48,312 nt of DNA, taken from the NCBI RefSeq assembly GCF_005869855.1, contig NZ_SZNH01000004.1, positions 101,098 to 149,409 of the forward strand, in the 5' to 3' direction. Below, one piece after another: positions 1-8,849 of this stretch; within the stretch, counting starts at the first letter, position 1, and each line of letters opens with the position of its first letter. This stretch comes from Nostoc sp. PA-18-2419. GTDB lineage: Bacteria > Cyanobacteriota > Cyanobacteriia > Cyanobacteriales > Nostocaceae. The notes below the pieces were generated by a model. The model did not search any database. It was not told where the DNA came from and worked only from the letters and a program-made list of their open reading frames with translations. The position numbers and the translations under genes are program-made.

Positions 1-3000
1 GAATTTGCTAGTAAGGTAGCAACTTATTCGCCTTTGGCATTTAAGCAAATTAACTTTTATGGACAGCCAGATGCAGCTGGAACTTATGGAAGATTTATTA
101 AAGGTAGTCCCCAGTTAGAATTTAATAACATCTTAGTAGCAGATTCCGCAAAAGAAAATATTAGCATTAATCCAGCACCAAAAGCTATTGCCAGAATTCT
201 GCAAGTAAACGATGAAGATAGAATTATCGGTATCAATCCTTATGCATTAGAACCAGCTAAGACTTATATAATTACTATTAATGGAAATCTGAAAGATAAA
301 TTTGGACAGACTTTAGGTAAACCTGTCACAATCAAATACGAGACTGGAGATGTAGCTGGAGATATTTGGATACCATCTGATTTAAATATTTTCCCCACAG
401 GTAAAGACTTACAGTTAAATATTAGTACGGTAAATCTGCCAGAATCGAAATATAAAGCAGCTTATCAAGTAGTTAAACCGACAGATTTAGTTTATTTTAA
501 TTATAGTAATGATTTCTTACCAAAACCTGCTGAGTGGCAAAGTTTCAAAGTATCGTCTAAAAAAAATCAATTAGTTGACGCTGCTGTTCCTTTGCGAGAA
601 AAAATAAATGCTGCTACAGGAATGTTAGCTTATGGAGTGCAAGCCCGCACGAATAAATATCAGGACAATGGTAAGGAATTGTGGCGGGAACCCACAACCT
701 ATGGCATGGTTGAATTGACAAATTTGGGCGTATTTACTCAGTGGTTTCCAGAATCAGGCTTAATTCGTGTCAATCATCTTACTGATGGTTCGCCAGTAAA
801 AGCAGCTGCTATTGAAATTTATCAATCAAAATTACAAGCAAAATCGCGTCCCGAACCTGTACCTTGTGCAATTGGAAAAACTGATGAAAATGGTACTTTT
901 AGAGTTAATCGCGAACAATTGCAGCGATGTAATTCTGAAAATCAAAGTTCTGTCAAATCACCACAAGTATTAGTAATTGCCCATGAAAATCAAGATTGGG
1001 CATTTGTGAGAACCGAAGAATATAGCGGCGTTTATGGCTATGGTATTGATGCGGGTTGGCAAGATAACAAACCAGAATCACGCGGGGTAATTTTCTCTGA
1101 TAGACAGTTATATCAACCAGGCGAAAAAGCTTGGTTGACTGGTTTTGCCGATTATTTACAAAATGGTGCAATTCAGCAAGATAAAAATACGGTTTACCAG
1201 TTAACTCTTCTTAACCCTGATGGACAAAAGACTAACTTAGGAACGCAAACTACAAATGACTTTGGTACGTTTTCTCTAGAATTGCCCATCCCAAAAACTC
1301 AACGTTTAGGCTATTATACAATCCAGGCGAAAGGGAATAATGGACAAGAGATTTCGGGAGAATTTCGCGTAGCTGAGTTTAAGCCACCCAATTTTAAAGT
1401 AGAACTCAATTTAGATAAAGAATTCGCTTTGATTGATGAGAAAGTTGATATTAAAGCTAGCAGCAATTATTTATTTGGCGCACCCGTAGAAGGTGGAGAA
1501 GCAAAATACTTTATCACTCGCCAACAAGCTAATTTTATTCCCAAAGGTTGGAACGAATTTACTTTTGGTAAGCAATGGTTTTGGCCAGAAGAATCTCCCA
1601 CTGTATCTAGTGATGTGTTGCAAACTAATGCCCAACTAGATGCCGATGGTAAAAGTAGTCAAACGGTAACTGTGGCGAAGGATTTACCATACCCTATGAC
1701 TTATCAGGTAGATGTACAAGTTGCAGATGTTTCTAATTTATCTGTCGCCAATTCTCAAACTTTCACAGCTTTACCAAGTAATCGCCTGATAGGCTTAAAA
1801 AGTAATTTTATTGCTGATGCTGGGAAACCTTTCCCCATTGAAGCGATTGTTACTGACCCTACAGGAAAACCGATAACAGGTCAACGGGTGAGGGTAGAAT
1901 TACAACAGATTAAATACAGCAGCGTCACCCAATTAGTTGAAGGTAGCCAGACGCCAAAAAATCAAGTTGAATATAAAACAGTCCAACAAGCAGAAATTAC
2001 ATCTGCGAGTAATCCGCAGTCGATAAATTTAACACCTCCTGAATCTGGTTCATACCGAATTAGAACTAATTTTAGTGATGAAAAAAGCGAATTCAGCGCC
2101 ACAGATTTACAAATTTGGGCAACTGGAGAAAATCCAGTATTTTGGGGTTCGAGAGAAAAAGATGTTTTAGAAGTTAAGCTAGATAAAAAAGAGTTTAAAC
2201 CTGGTGAAACTGCTACTGCTTTAATTCAATCTCCCTATCCAGATGCAGAATTATACTTTGCTGTCATCAAAGACAAACCTATTTATCAGCAAATTACTAA
2301 AGTTCAGGGAAGCGCACCACAAATTCAATTCCAAGTGACGCCAGAAATGCTGCCAAATGCAGCCATCGAAGCTGTATTAGTCAGGCAAGGTAAACCGATT
2401 AACCAAGTGGAAGCAGGAAGTTTAGATAATTTGGTGAAAATTGGTTTTACGCCTTTTAAAGTTAACTTAGAAGATAAGTATTTAAAACTACAAGTTAAGC
2501 CATTACAAGCATCATTAGAACCTGGTGCCCAGGAAACAGTACAACTAGAATTAAAGGACAATCAAGGAAATCCCGCCCAAGGACAGTTTACAGTCATGGT
2601 GGTGAATGAAGCGGTGTTACAACTTTCTGGTTATCGTCCGCCGAATTTGGTAGATACAGTTTATGCAGAACAACTGATTTCTACCCGTTTTAGCGATAAT
2701 CGACCAGATGTCATTTTACAACCACAAGATGTAGCGAAACCCAAAGGTTGGGGTTATGGGGGTGGTTTCTCAACTGGTGCAGCAAATACTCGCACTCGCA
2801 CGGATTTTCAAGCGTTAGCTTACTACAACGGTTCTGTCCTTACCGATGCTAATGGTAATGCACAGATAACCTTTAAATTACCGGATGACTTAACTACATG
2901 GCGGGTGATGGCTGTCGCTACTGATGGAAATCTGCGTTTTGCTAATGGTGATGCGACCTTTATCAGCACCAAACCACTACTAACTAATGCTATTTTGCCA

Positions 3001-4917
3001 CAGTTTGCCCGTCCAGGCGATCGCATTCTCGCTGGCTTATCCGTCACCAACAACACTGGGAACACAGGAAATCTCTCAATTAATGGCGAACTTGGCGGTA
3101 CGGTTAAATTTGCTGACAAAAACCCTACGACTGCTGCTTTACAAACCAAAGCTGAATCTGCAACTCACGCTTATCGCTTCCCAATGGTGGCGGATAGCGT
3201 CGGAATGGGGAAAGTTCGCTTTACCACTCAACTAAATAATACAGCTGCAGATGCTTTTGAAGTACCTTTGGAAATTAAGCCAATTGAAATTACCGAACAA
3301 GTTGTAGAAACTGGTGTAACTGTAAAACAAATAAAAATTCCCTTGAATGTTGATAAAAATACCTTTCCTGACGCAGGAGGTTTAGATATTCAATTGGCGA
3401 GTACTTTGATTTCTGATATTAAAGCACCAGCAAAGCAGGTTTTAGAAGATAATGATTTACCTTTTGCAGAACCCGCAGCGAGTCAGTTAATAATTGCTGC
3501 CAACCTGCCAACTATTGCTCAAAAATACGGTCAAACATTTGCAGATTTTAATCCCAGTCAACAAGCAAATCAAGCAATTGAACAATTACAAAAACTGCAA
3601 ATTGCCGATGGTGGTTTCGCTGCTTTTCCAGGACAAGAAAAATCTGATCCTTGGGTTTCTGCATATACGGCTGAATCTCTGGTGAAAGCAAATCAGACAT
3701 TCTCGAATTTAGTTAATTCTGGAATGTTGTCTCGCCTCAAAACTTATTTGCAAAAAGTTTTAGCCAACCCTGGAGAATACGATTTTTGCAAACAGCAACT
3801 ATGTAAAAGACAACTGCAATTGAATGCTTTAATTGCTATAGCAGAATTAGGTGAAAAACGCAATACTTTCCTGGGAGATATTTACGAACAGCGCAATAAT
3901 TTTGATTTAGTCACTCAAATTAAACTAGCGCGGTATTTATCTCAATTTCCAGAATGGCAAGACGAATCTCAGCAACTAGTAAACAAGCTGCAACAGAATA
4001 TCTATGAAACTGGTCGCACAGCAGTTGTCAGTTTACCATCTAGTTGGGGATGGATGAGTTCATCTACCGCGACACAGGCGGAAGCTTTACGATTATTTAT
4101 TGCCAAACAAAGCAAACCCGAAGTAATAGATAAGTTATTCCAAAGTCTTTTGGCACTGCGGCGGGATGGGACATGGCAAACTAACTATAATAATGCCCAA
4201 GCATTAACAGCTTTAGTAGAATATAGCCAACTGCAACCCATACCACCTAATTTTGTTGCCACAGTCCAATTAGCTGGAAAAAAGTTAGGAGAAAATCGCT
4301 TTGAAGGTTACAAAAATCCTAGCTTACAGCTCAATGTACCGATGAATCAATTACCTCGTGGTCGTCACGATTTAACACTACAAAAATCAGGTAATGGCAA
4401 TTTACACTATTTGGTTGCTTATAATTATCGCTTGCAAGGAAATCAACCAGGTAGGTTTAATGGATTACGCATAACACGAGAAATTAGTCAAGTAAATGAA
4501 GAGAAAGTTTTACAAAAAACAGGGCTTTATGCTTTGGATAAACCCTTGACTTTAGCCCCTGGACAAGTATTTGATATTGGTTTAGAAATCATCGCCGATC
4601 GCCCCGTAGATCATATAGTAATTAAAGACCCGTTACCAGCAGGTTTTGAAGCCGTGGATGCGAGTTTTCAAACTACCACGGCTGCATTACAAGCAAAAGC
4701 CGATAGCTGGGAAGTTGGGTTTAGAAATATTTATCGCGATCGCATTATCGCCTACGCCGACCACTTGGAACCAGGAGTTTACAGCCTGCATTATTTAGTC
4801 CGTTCTGTGACACCTGGGACATATTCTTGGCCTGGTGCCCAAGTTCATCTGCAATATGCACCAGAAGAATTTGGACGTACAGCTGAGTCCACATTAATAT
4901 TAGAGGAAAATAAGTAA
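1..4917 (+). CDS. Alpha-2-macroglobulin family protein, 5' end cut by window
   Basis: The frame is open from base 1, so the true start lies upstream and the TTG at 34 is only the first start-like codon. At least 1,638 codons remain. Bacterial alpha-2-macroglobulins are large periplasmic or outer-membrane-anchored proteins thought to trap proteases entering the envelope. The repeated MG-type beta domains fill the first half, and the A2M core (TWRVMAVATDG then the KPLLTNAILPQFARPGD stretch) lies near residue 965 counted from base 1. An alpha-toroid-like segment with GGFAAFPG follows, then a C-terminal receptor-like domain. The family thioester motif (CxEQ) should sit near 3454-3490, but the sequence there reads LPFAEPAASQL, with no Cys or Gln-Glu pair, so it resembles the thioester-less subclass (E. 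coli YfaS type). No pbpC partner is visible, since upstream DNA is missing. Confidence 0.9.
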   Translation, partial: EFASKVATYSPLAFKQINFYGQPDAAGTYGRFIKGSPQLEFNNILVADSAKENISINPAPKAIARILQVNDEDRIIGINPYALEPAKTYIITINGNLKDKFGQTLGKPVTIKYETGDVAGDIWIPSDLNIFPTGKDLQLNISTVNLPESKYKAAYQVVKPTDLVYFNYSNDFLPKPAEWQSFKVSSKKNQLVDAAVPLREKINAATGMLAYGVQARTNKYQDNGKELWREPTTYGMVELTNLGVFTQWFPESGLIRVNHLTDGSPVKAAAIEIYQSKLQAKSRPEPVPCAIGKTDENGTFRVNREQLQRCNSENQSSVKSPQVLVIAHENQDWAFVRTEEYSGVYGYGIDAGWQDNKPESRGVIFSDRQLYQPGEKAWLTGFADYLQNGAIQQDKNTVYQLTLLNPDGQKTNLGTQTTNDFGTFSLELPIPKTQRLGYYTIQAKGNNGQEISGEFRVAEFKPPNFKVELNLDKEFALIDEKVDIKASSNYLFGAPVEGGEAKYFITRQQANFIPKGWNEFTFGKQWFWPEESPTVSSDVLQTNAQLDADGKSSQTVTVAKDLPYPMTYQVDVQVADVSNLSVANSQTFTALPSNRLIGLKSNFIADAGKPFPIEAIVTDPTGKPITGQRVRVELQQIKYSSVTQLVEGSQTPKNQVEYKTVQQAEITSASNPQSINLTPPESGSYRIRTNFSDEKSEFSATDLQIWATGENPVFWGSREKDVLEVKLDKKEFKPGETATALIQSPYPDAELYFAVIKDKPIYQQITKVQGSAPQIQFQVTPEMLPNAAIEAVLVRQGKPINQVEAGSLDNLVKIGFTPFKVNLEDKYLKLQVKPLQASLEPGAQETVQLELKDNQGNPAQGQFTVMVVNEAVLQLSGYRPPNLVDTVYAEQLISTRFSDNRPDVILQPQDVAKPKGWGYGGGFSTGAANTRTRTDFQALAYYNGSVLTDANGNAQITFKLPDDLTTWRVMAVATDGNLRFANGDATFISTKPLLTNAILPQFARPGDRILAGLSVTNNTGNTGNLSINGELGGTVKFADKNPTTAALQTKAESATHAYRFPMVADSVGMGKVRFTTQLNNTAADAFEVPLEIKPIEITEQVVETGVTVKQIKIPLNVDKNTFPDAGGLDIQLASTLISDIKAPAKQVLEDNDLPFAEPAASQLIIAANLPTIAQKYGQTFADFNPSQQANQAIEQLQKLQIADGGFAAFPGQEKSDPWVSAYTAESLVKANQTFSNLVNSGMLSRLKTYLQKVLANPGEYDFCKQQLCKRQLQLNALIAIAELGEKRNTFLGDIYEQRNNFDLVTQIKLARYLSQFPEWQDESQQLVNKLQQNIYETGRTAVVSLPSSWGWMSSSTATQAEALRLFIAKQSKPEVIDKLFQSLLALRRDGTWQTNYNNAQALTALVEYSQLQPIPPNFVATVQLAGKKLGENRFEGYKNPSLQLNVPMNQLPRGRHDLTLQKSGNGNLHYLVAYNYRLQGNQPGRFNGLRITREISQVNEEKVLQKTGLYALDKPLTLAPGQVFDIGLEIIADRPVDHIVIKDPLPAGFEAVDASFQTTTAALQAKADSWEVGFRNIYRDRIIAYADHLEPGVYSLHYLVRSVTPGTYSWPGAQVHLQYAPEEFGRTAESTLILEENK

Positions 4918-4980
4918 TAATTGTTGCGATCGCACCACCTTCTATGCAATCGAGTACAATCAAACTAATCACAATAAGAT

Positions 4981-5484
4981 TTGACTCTCATTAGCTTGAA
5001 TAAGCCCCAAGAGTTAGTATTAACTAAATTAGGAGAAGGATTACCCGTTATAACTTCATCTTTTGGAGCAGCTTTAGCAGAAGCTTGTGCGGTGTGTTTG
5101 CAGGAACAAGGTCATTTACAGGGTGTAGAACTCACAGTTAATGGGGACTTTAATACCATCTTCAGCCTATATTGGCAACCTGTTACACAGCAAATGCTTC
5201 GCTGCTGGAATGATAAAGAGTTCACCACAGAACAAGCAGCCTATGGTATTGCCTTTATGCTTGTCAGACAATTAACTGAGCTGACAGTGATTGAGCGATC
5301 GCGTAAAGGTACAGGATTTGACTACTGGTTAGGTAGCGAAGATATAGCAGGTGAACTTCTATTTCAAAATAAAGTACGGTTAGAAGTTTCGGGAATACGT
5401 AAAGCAGATGATAGGAGAGTTAGAGCCAGAGTCAAACAAAAAATTGACCAAACTAATCCTTCAGATGGCACATTTCCTGCCTAG
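4981..5484 (+). CDS. Conserved cyanobacterial hypothetical protein, probably truncated by a nonsense codon
   Basis: A 167-residue soluble protein of unknown function, starting at TTG 4981; no good Shine-Dalgarno was found and no earlier start is convincing. It stops at TAG 5482-5484 after the residues SDGTFPA. The same frame then continues without interruption for 16 sense codons (IIAVEFSKPLSFIVEK) to a TGA at 5533-5535. That TGA overlaps the ATG of the next gene as ATGA. This is what an ancestral operon overlap looks like, so the TAG is best read as a mutated Tyr codon that removes the last 17 residues. From memory, homologues end in a similar VVEFSKPLS segment, but this needs an alignment. 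It forms a pair with the next small gene. Confidence 0.7.
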   Translation: MTLISLNKPQELVLTKLGEGLPVITSSFGAALAEACAVCLQEQGHLQGVELTVNGDFNTIFSLYWQPVTQQMLRCWNDKEFTTEQAAYGIAFMLVRQLTELTVIERSRKGTGFDYWLGSEDIAGELLFQNKVRLEVSGIRKADDRRVRARVKQKIDQTNPSDGTFPA

Positions 5485-5531
5485 ATTATTGCTGTTGAAT
5501 TCAGCAAACCCTTATCTTTTATTGTAGAAAA

Positions 5532-5795
5532 ATGAGTCAGATTCAAGAGTTGCATAAACAAGCGATGGATTTGGCCGAAGCAGCTTTCACTGTTAAACTC
5601 AGAGGTAACCTAGAGCAAGCCAATCAGCTATCTCAACAAGCCTTTGAGAAAGAATCTCAAGCAGCTGGACTGATTGCTAATCAACTTGATGCCGAACCGA
5701 CTCGTTCAGTTTTACATCGCAGTGCTGCAACTCTGGCAATTGACTGTGGGGAAATAGTAATTTTTGTAACTAAATGTTTTCAGGAGAATTATTAA
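5532..5795 (+). pseudogene. Small TPR-like protein, 3' end replaced
   Basis: The first 74 residues or so form two amphipathic helices (LHKQAMDLAEAAF, LEQANQLSQQAFEKE) and a conserved-looking segment, EPTRSVLHRSAATLAIDCGE. After about base 5753 the frame becomes IVIFVTKCFQENY and stops. From memory of this cyanobacterial family, the helix after DCGE normally continues (roughly FREAEKLI...) for another 25-30 residues. The 3' end overlaps by 26 bp the end of the convergent NACHT gene, so the lost segment was probably replaced when that gene arrived. The ATG overlaps the ancestral stop of the preceding gene (ATGA, 5532-5535). Function unknown. It could still be expressed as a shortened protein. 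Confidence 0.6.
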
Positions 5796-8340
5796 ATTTT
5801 TTCAATACTTCCAACGCTTCTTCGGCAGCTTGAAGCACATTAAAATCATTATGTTTATTTTCCACGACTGCCGATAGTCTACTCAATATTTCCTCAACGT
5901 CCTTGTCTAACTTGCCTAACTTGCCTAACTTGCCCAATGCTTCTGCGGTAGCTTGACGCACATTAGCATCATCATTTTTTTCTTCTAAGCATGACAATAG
6001 CCCATCAAATAGTCCGTCAAAGACTTTACCAAACTTGCCCAACGCTTCTGCGGCAGCTTGGCGCACATTAAAATCGTAGTCTTTATCTTGCAGACATAAC
6101 AATAGCTCCTTAAGTACTTGGTTAGAGACATCACCTAAGTTCACCAACGCCTTTAGTGCATTTTCATGCAAAGAAGCAGACTCATCTTTATCTTTCAGAA
6201 TTGTTAATAGCTCATCAACTAAATTCACAGAGGGACTGGGTAAGTTGTTGCATAACTTGCCTAATGCCACTAGGATATTACTACGTACATTAAGTTCGTC
6301 ATCTTTTAAGCGTAGCAATAGCTTATCAAGTACTTCCGTCGAGGTATTGCCTAAGTTGCCCAATGCTCTTGCAGCATCGCCACGCACAGTAATATCATCA
6401 ATTTCGAGGGCCATAAGGAGACCATCAAGGGCGTATTGGTCTGTTGCTGCCATCTTCTGTAATTGTTTAACAGCTCTGAGCTTATCTTTTAACTTTAGAG
6501 CTTTAAGCTGCTTAATCAGGTAACTAATATTTTGCTTCAGTTTTTGTTGTTTTTCTGCTTCTAAATTTATTCCTACAAGTTTGCCTAAATCCTCTGCCAC
6601 AAAATCTGGTATCTTTACCGCCACGCTTTTGGTAAGAGAGCATTCTCTGAGTGCTAGTAAAAAACCTTTAATTTCTTGCTGTGATTTATTTCTAGCTTCT
6701 GTCAAAAAATCACGCCATAATTGTTCCTTGTCGCTGTAATGCTTTATCAGGTATAGCCCAGCCAGATACTCAGCCAATGGATCTAGGGTAAAACGGATTT
6801 GCTCGTTACTGTATCCAATTGATTTAATGAGATGGAGAGTATTTTCAAAATAAACAAGGCACGCTCTTGCATTATTAAGGGAATCTTCTGTATTATCTTT
6901 CTTCAACTCTGTAAGAACAGAAGTCTTGTCTACAGGTTGTGCATTATAATGTTTTTCCAGACATTTCCACGCAATCAGTTTGGCATCCTCTTTGACAGTA
7001 GGATATTGATTCCTAGTTCTTATTTCACCCAGGCGATTAAGCTTCTCCAGATGGTCAATTATTAAGTCAGGAATGTTGTCAAGAGAGCGATTTTCACCTA
7101 GAAGATTTCTTTCTTTAATATTAATCATTCGCTCTGCATATAGTTTAGCCAGAAATACTATAATTTCTTGATCGCCCAATAATTTTGCAAGTTGGTTGCA
7201 TTCTTCCAGAAACTCTGTCTGTTCGTTCTCAAAAAGATGCCATTTTTGACGCTGTTTTAAGTACTGTTCGGTAAAATTGACCAACTTAACAGCACCAAAA
7301 GGCATAGTTTTTATCTTGAGGTCAATTCCTTGAAATGTTTCATCATTGCGTGAAGTAACAACTAAAGCATTAACGGCAAACTCTATGAGTTCAGGATTAA
7401 TCCGATCACGGGTTTCTCGACTCATTTCAGAGAAATGATCCACAATCAAGAAAATGCGGCGCTGTCGCAGGAGTTGTTCTACTAGCAATTCATCAACAAT
7501 CTTTTGTTCGCTGTCGCTTATCTCCTGGATTTTTCCAACAATTTCTTCCATCAGAGGCTTTATACCTTCTCCTGATTGTGATCTCAGTTCTTGTTCAATT
7601 AGAATTGGTAACATCAAGTGTTCAGTCAGTCTTTTATCTTTGTCTTCCATCATTGCCCATTTAGCAATCTGACAGGCAATCGTTGTTTTTCCCGTACCTC
7701 CCTCTCCCCAAATTAACAGTCGTACTCGCTTTTCTTGGGCAAAGGTTTCTCTCAAGGTTTCTGCTGTTAGTTCGTCTATTGGGTTATCATTTAATAGCAC
7801 TGAGAGAGAAACATAATCCTTGCGTTCATCAACAGTTTCATACGCCTGGAATTTATGATCGAATTTATCAATGTATTTTTTAACCCAAGCATCCAGTACT
7901 TTGGGACGGTACTTGAGCCAAATCACAAAACCAAGTGGGACTTTACACTCTTTTCCCAATAGTCTTTCTGGAATCGTGAATTCAGCAGGTAGCCATAGCA
8001 GTAACAGGGGGAAAAACTGAAGAACTCCCAAATACAAAATTACTACAACCCCAAGTGCAGCAGCTTTTACAGTCCAAGGTAGATCCTGCTTTTTTTCTTC
8101 ATCCGATTTTTCCCCTTCTTGTTGTTTTTTCTCTGGAGGTTGTGAATTTGTCTTTTTTACCTCACCAGATTTACTCGGTTGGGGTGTAGACTGCGCTGGT
8201 GTTTGAGCGTACAGCAGCCTATTATCTTGCTCAATATTTGCTTGCGCCCAATTATGACTTGTCAACAACAGGGGAAATGCAACTCCTAAAAGAGAAACTT
8301 TCAGCAATCCTAAAAAAGGCAGTCTTGCGTGCTTATCCAT
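5770..8340 (-). CDS. Membrane-anchored NACHT-HEAT STAND NTPase
   Basis: A signal-transduction ATPase of the STAND class. I start it at ATG 8340 rather than the TTG at 8358, because ATG gives a clean signal-like N-terminus (MDKHARLPFLGLLKVSLLG, hydrophobic core, then an AQA site). Next come a Pro/Lys/Glu-rich linker (about 45-88), a transmembrane helix (about 92-118), and the NACHT domain. The P-loop GEGGTGKTT is near residues 212-220 and the Walker B IFLIVDHF near 296-303. The C-terminal 220 residues are HEAT-like helical repeats (AALGxLG, VRQAAAEALGKFGK). The topology predicts a cytoplasmic ATPase anchored by one or two membrane segments. STAND proteins serve in signalling, cell death and phage defence; its specific role is unknown. 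It runs convergently into a damaged gene pair, suggesting acquisition by transfer. Confidence 0.85.
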   Translation of the reverse strand: MDKHARLPFLGLLKVSLLGVAFPLLLTSHNWAQANIEQDNRLLYAQTPAQSTPQPSKSGEVKKTNSQPPEKKQQEGEKSDEEKKQDLPWTVKAAALGVVVILYLGVLQFFPLLLLWLPAEFTIPERLLGKECKVPLGFVIWLKYRPKVLDAWVKKYIDKFDHKFQAYETVDERKDYVSLSVLLNDNPIDELTAETLRETFAQEKRVRLLIWGEGGTGKTTIACQIAKWAMMEDKDKRLTEHLMLPILIEQELRSQSGEGIKPLMEEIVGKIQEISDSEQKIVDELLVEQLLRQRRIFLIVDHFSEMSRETRDRINPELIEFAVNALVVTSRNDETFQGIDLKIKTMPFGAVKLVNFTEQYLKQRQKWHLFENEQTEFLEECNQLAKLLGDQEIIVFLAKLYAERMINIKERNLLGENRSLDNIPDLIIDHLEKLNRLGEIRTRNQYPTVKEDAKLIAWKCLEKHYNAQPVDKTSVLTELKKDNTEDSLNNARACLVYFENTLHLIKSIGYSNEQIRFTLDPLAEYLAGLYLIKHYSDKEQLWRDFLTEARNKSQQEIKGFLLALRECSLTKSVAVKIPDFVAEDLGKLVGINLEAEKQQKLKQNISYLIKQLKALKLKDKLRAVKQLQKMAATDQYALDGLLMALEIDDITVRGDAARALGNLGNTSTEVLDKLLLRLKDDELNVRSNILVALGKLCNNLPSPSVNLVDELLTILKDKDESASLHENALKALVNLGDVSNQVLKELLLCLQDKDYDFNVRQAAAEALGKFGKVFDGLFDGLLSCLEEKNDDANVRQATAEALGKLGKLGKLDKDVEEILSRLSAVVENKHNDFNVLQAAEEALEVLKKFNNSPENI

Positions 8341-8485
8341 AAATTCAACTGGGCGCAAGGGGAATATTACTGAGATTTTATGCTACTTTTCAGGTTTTGC
8401 CTAGATAAACTAGCACAGACGCGCTCAAGGCTTGTCGTTAAATATCTCGTTTTAACAGCTATAAAGAAACTACAAAAGCATTCAC

Positions 8486-8740
8486 TTAATTTCAGACTTT
8501 ACAACTACCCATTGCGTCACACCTGCCATTCCTCGCCAGCCCAAAAATTTACCAATAGGTTCCGCCCCCTGGATGGCAATACGAATCAAATCACCACCAA
8601 CTCATTCGTGCCATTGAAATAAAGTTTGTTCGCCCTCTACCGTCACTACATTTGCCACCAAACGTCCACCCGCTCGCAGTGCTTCCCAGCAAACATCAAA
8701 AAGTCCCGTTGCTGTCACCCCACGACCAATAAAAACAGTA
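8486..8740 (-). pseudogene. cobL: cobL 3' fragment (precorrin-6Y methyltransferase remnant)
   Basis: Read on the minus strand, this stretch matches the 3' end of the intact cobL at 30895-32109 (its bases about 31858-32109) almost base for base, covering roughly residues 322 to the C-terminus. Shared strings include GGGAAGCACTGCG and AACTTTATTTCAATGGCACG. An in-frame TGA at 8604-8602 replaces the Arg codon after CACGAA, so it cannot encode the full segment. Nothing of the upstream two thirds of the gene is present here; a separate middle piece lies at 32871-33000 on the other strand. This debris explains the lack of a real gene between the NACHT gene and the ABC binding protein. Confidence 0.85.
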
Positions 8741-8747
8741 AGTAGAC

Positions 8748-8840
8748 ATCCGGATTTCATATGATTGGAGTGAAGCCGCTAAATTTGTTGTAGAAATCGA
8801 TTCTTTACTAAGTGGAAAAGCTAGTGTCAGTAAGACATAA
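8748..8840 (+). pseudogene. Short gene 3' remnant, unidentified
   Basis: About 30 codons of plausible protein-like sequence (DWSEAAKFVVEIDSLLSGK) end at TAA 8838-8840, with no start or upstream domain. The 5' edge abuts the cobL fragment and a TAGACATCCGG string (8743-8753) that matches a terminal repeat of the MITE-like element at 29934. I do not recognise the parent family. It may simply be fortuitous coding-like DNA. Confidence 0.35.
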
Positions 8841-8849
8841 ATATGTCAA

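Noticed and set aside
8380-8622. 80-codon plus-strand frame
   Set aside because: It overlaps the minus-strand cobL remnant and has no homology-like features.
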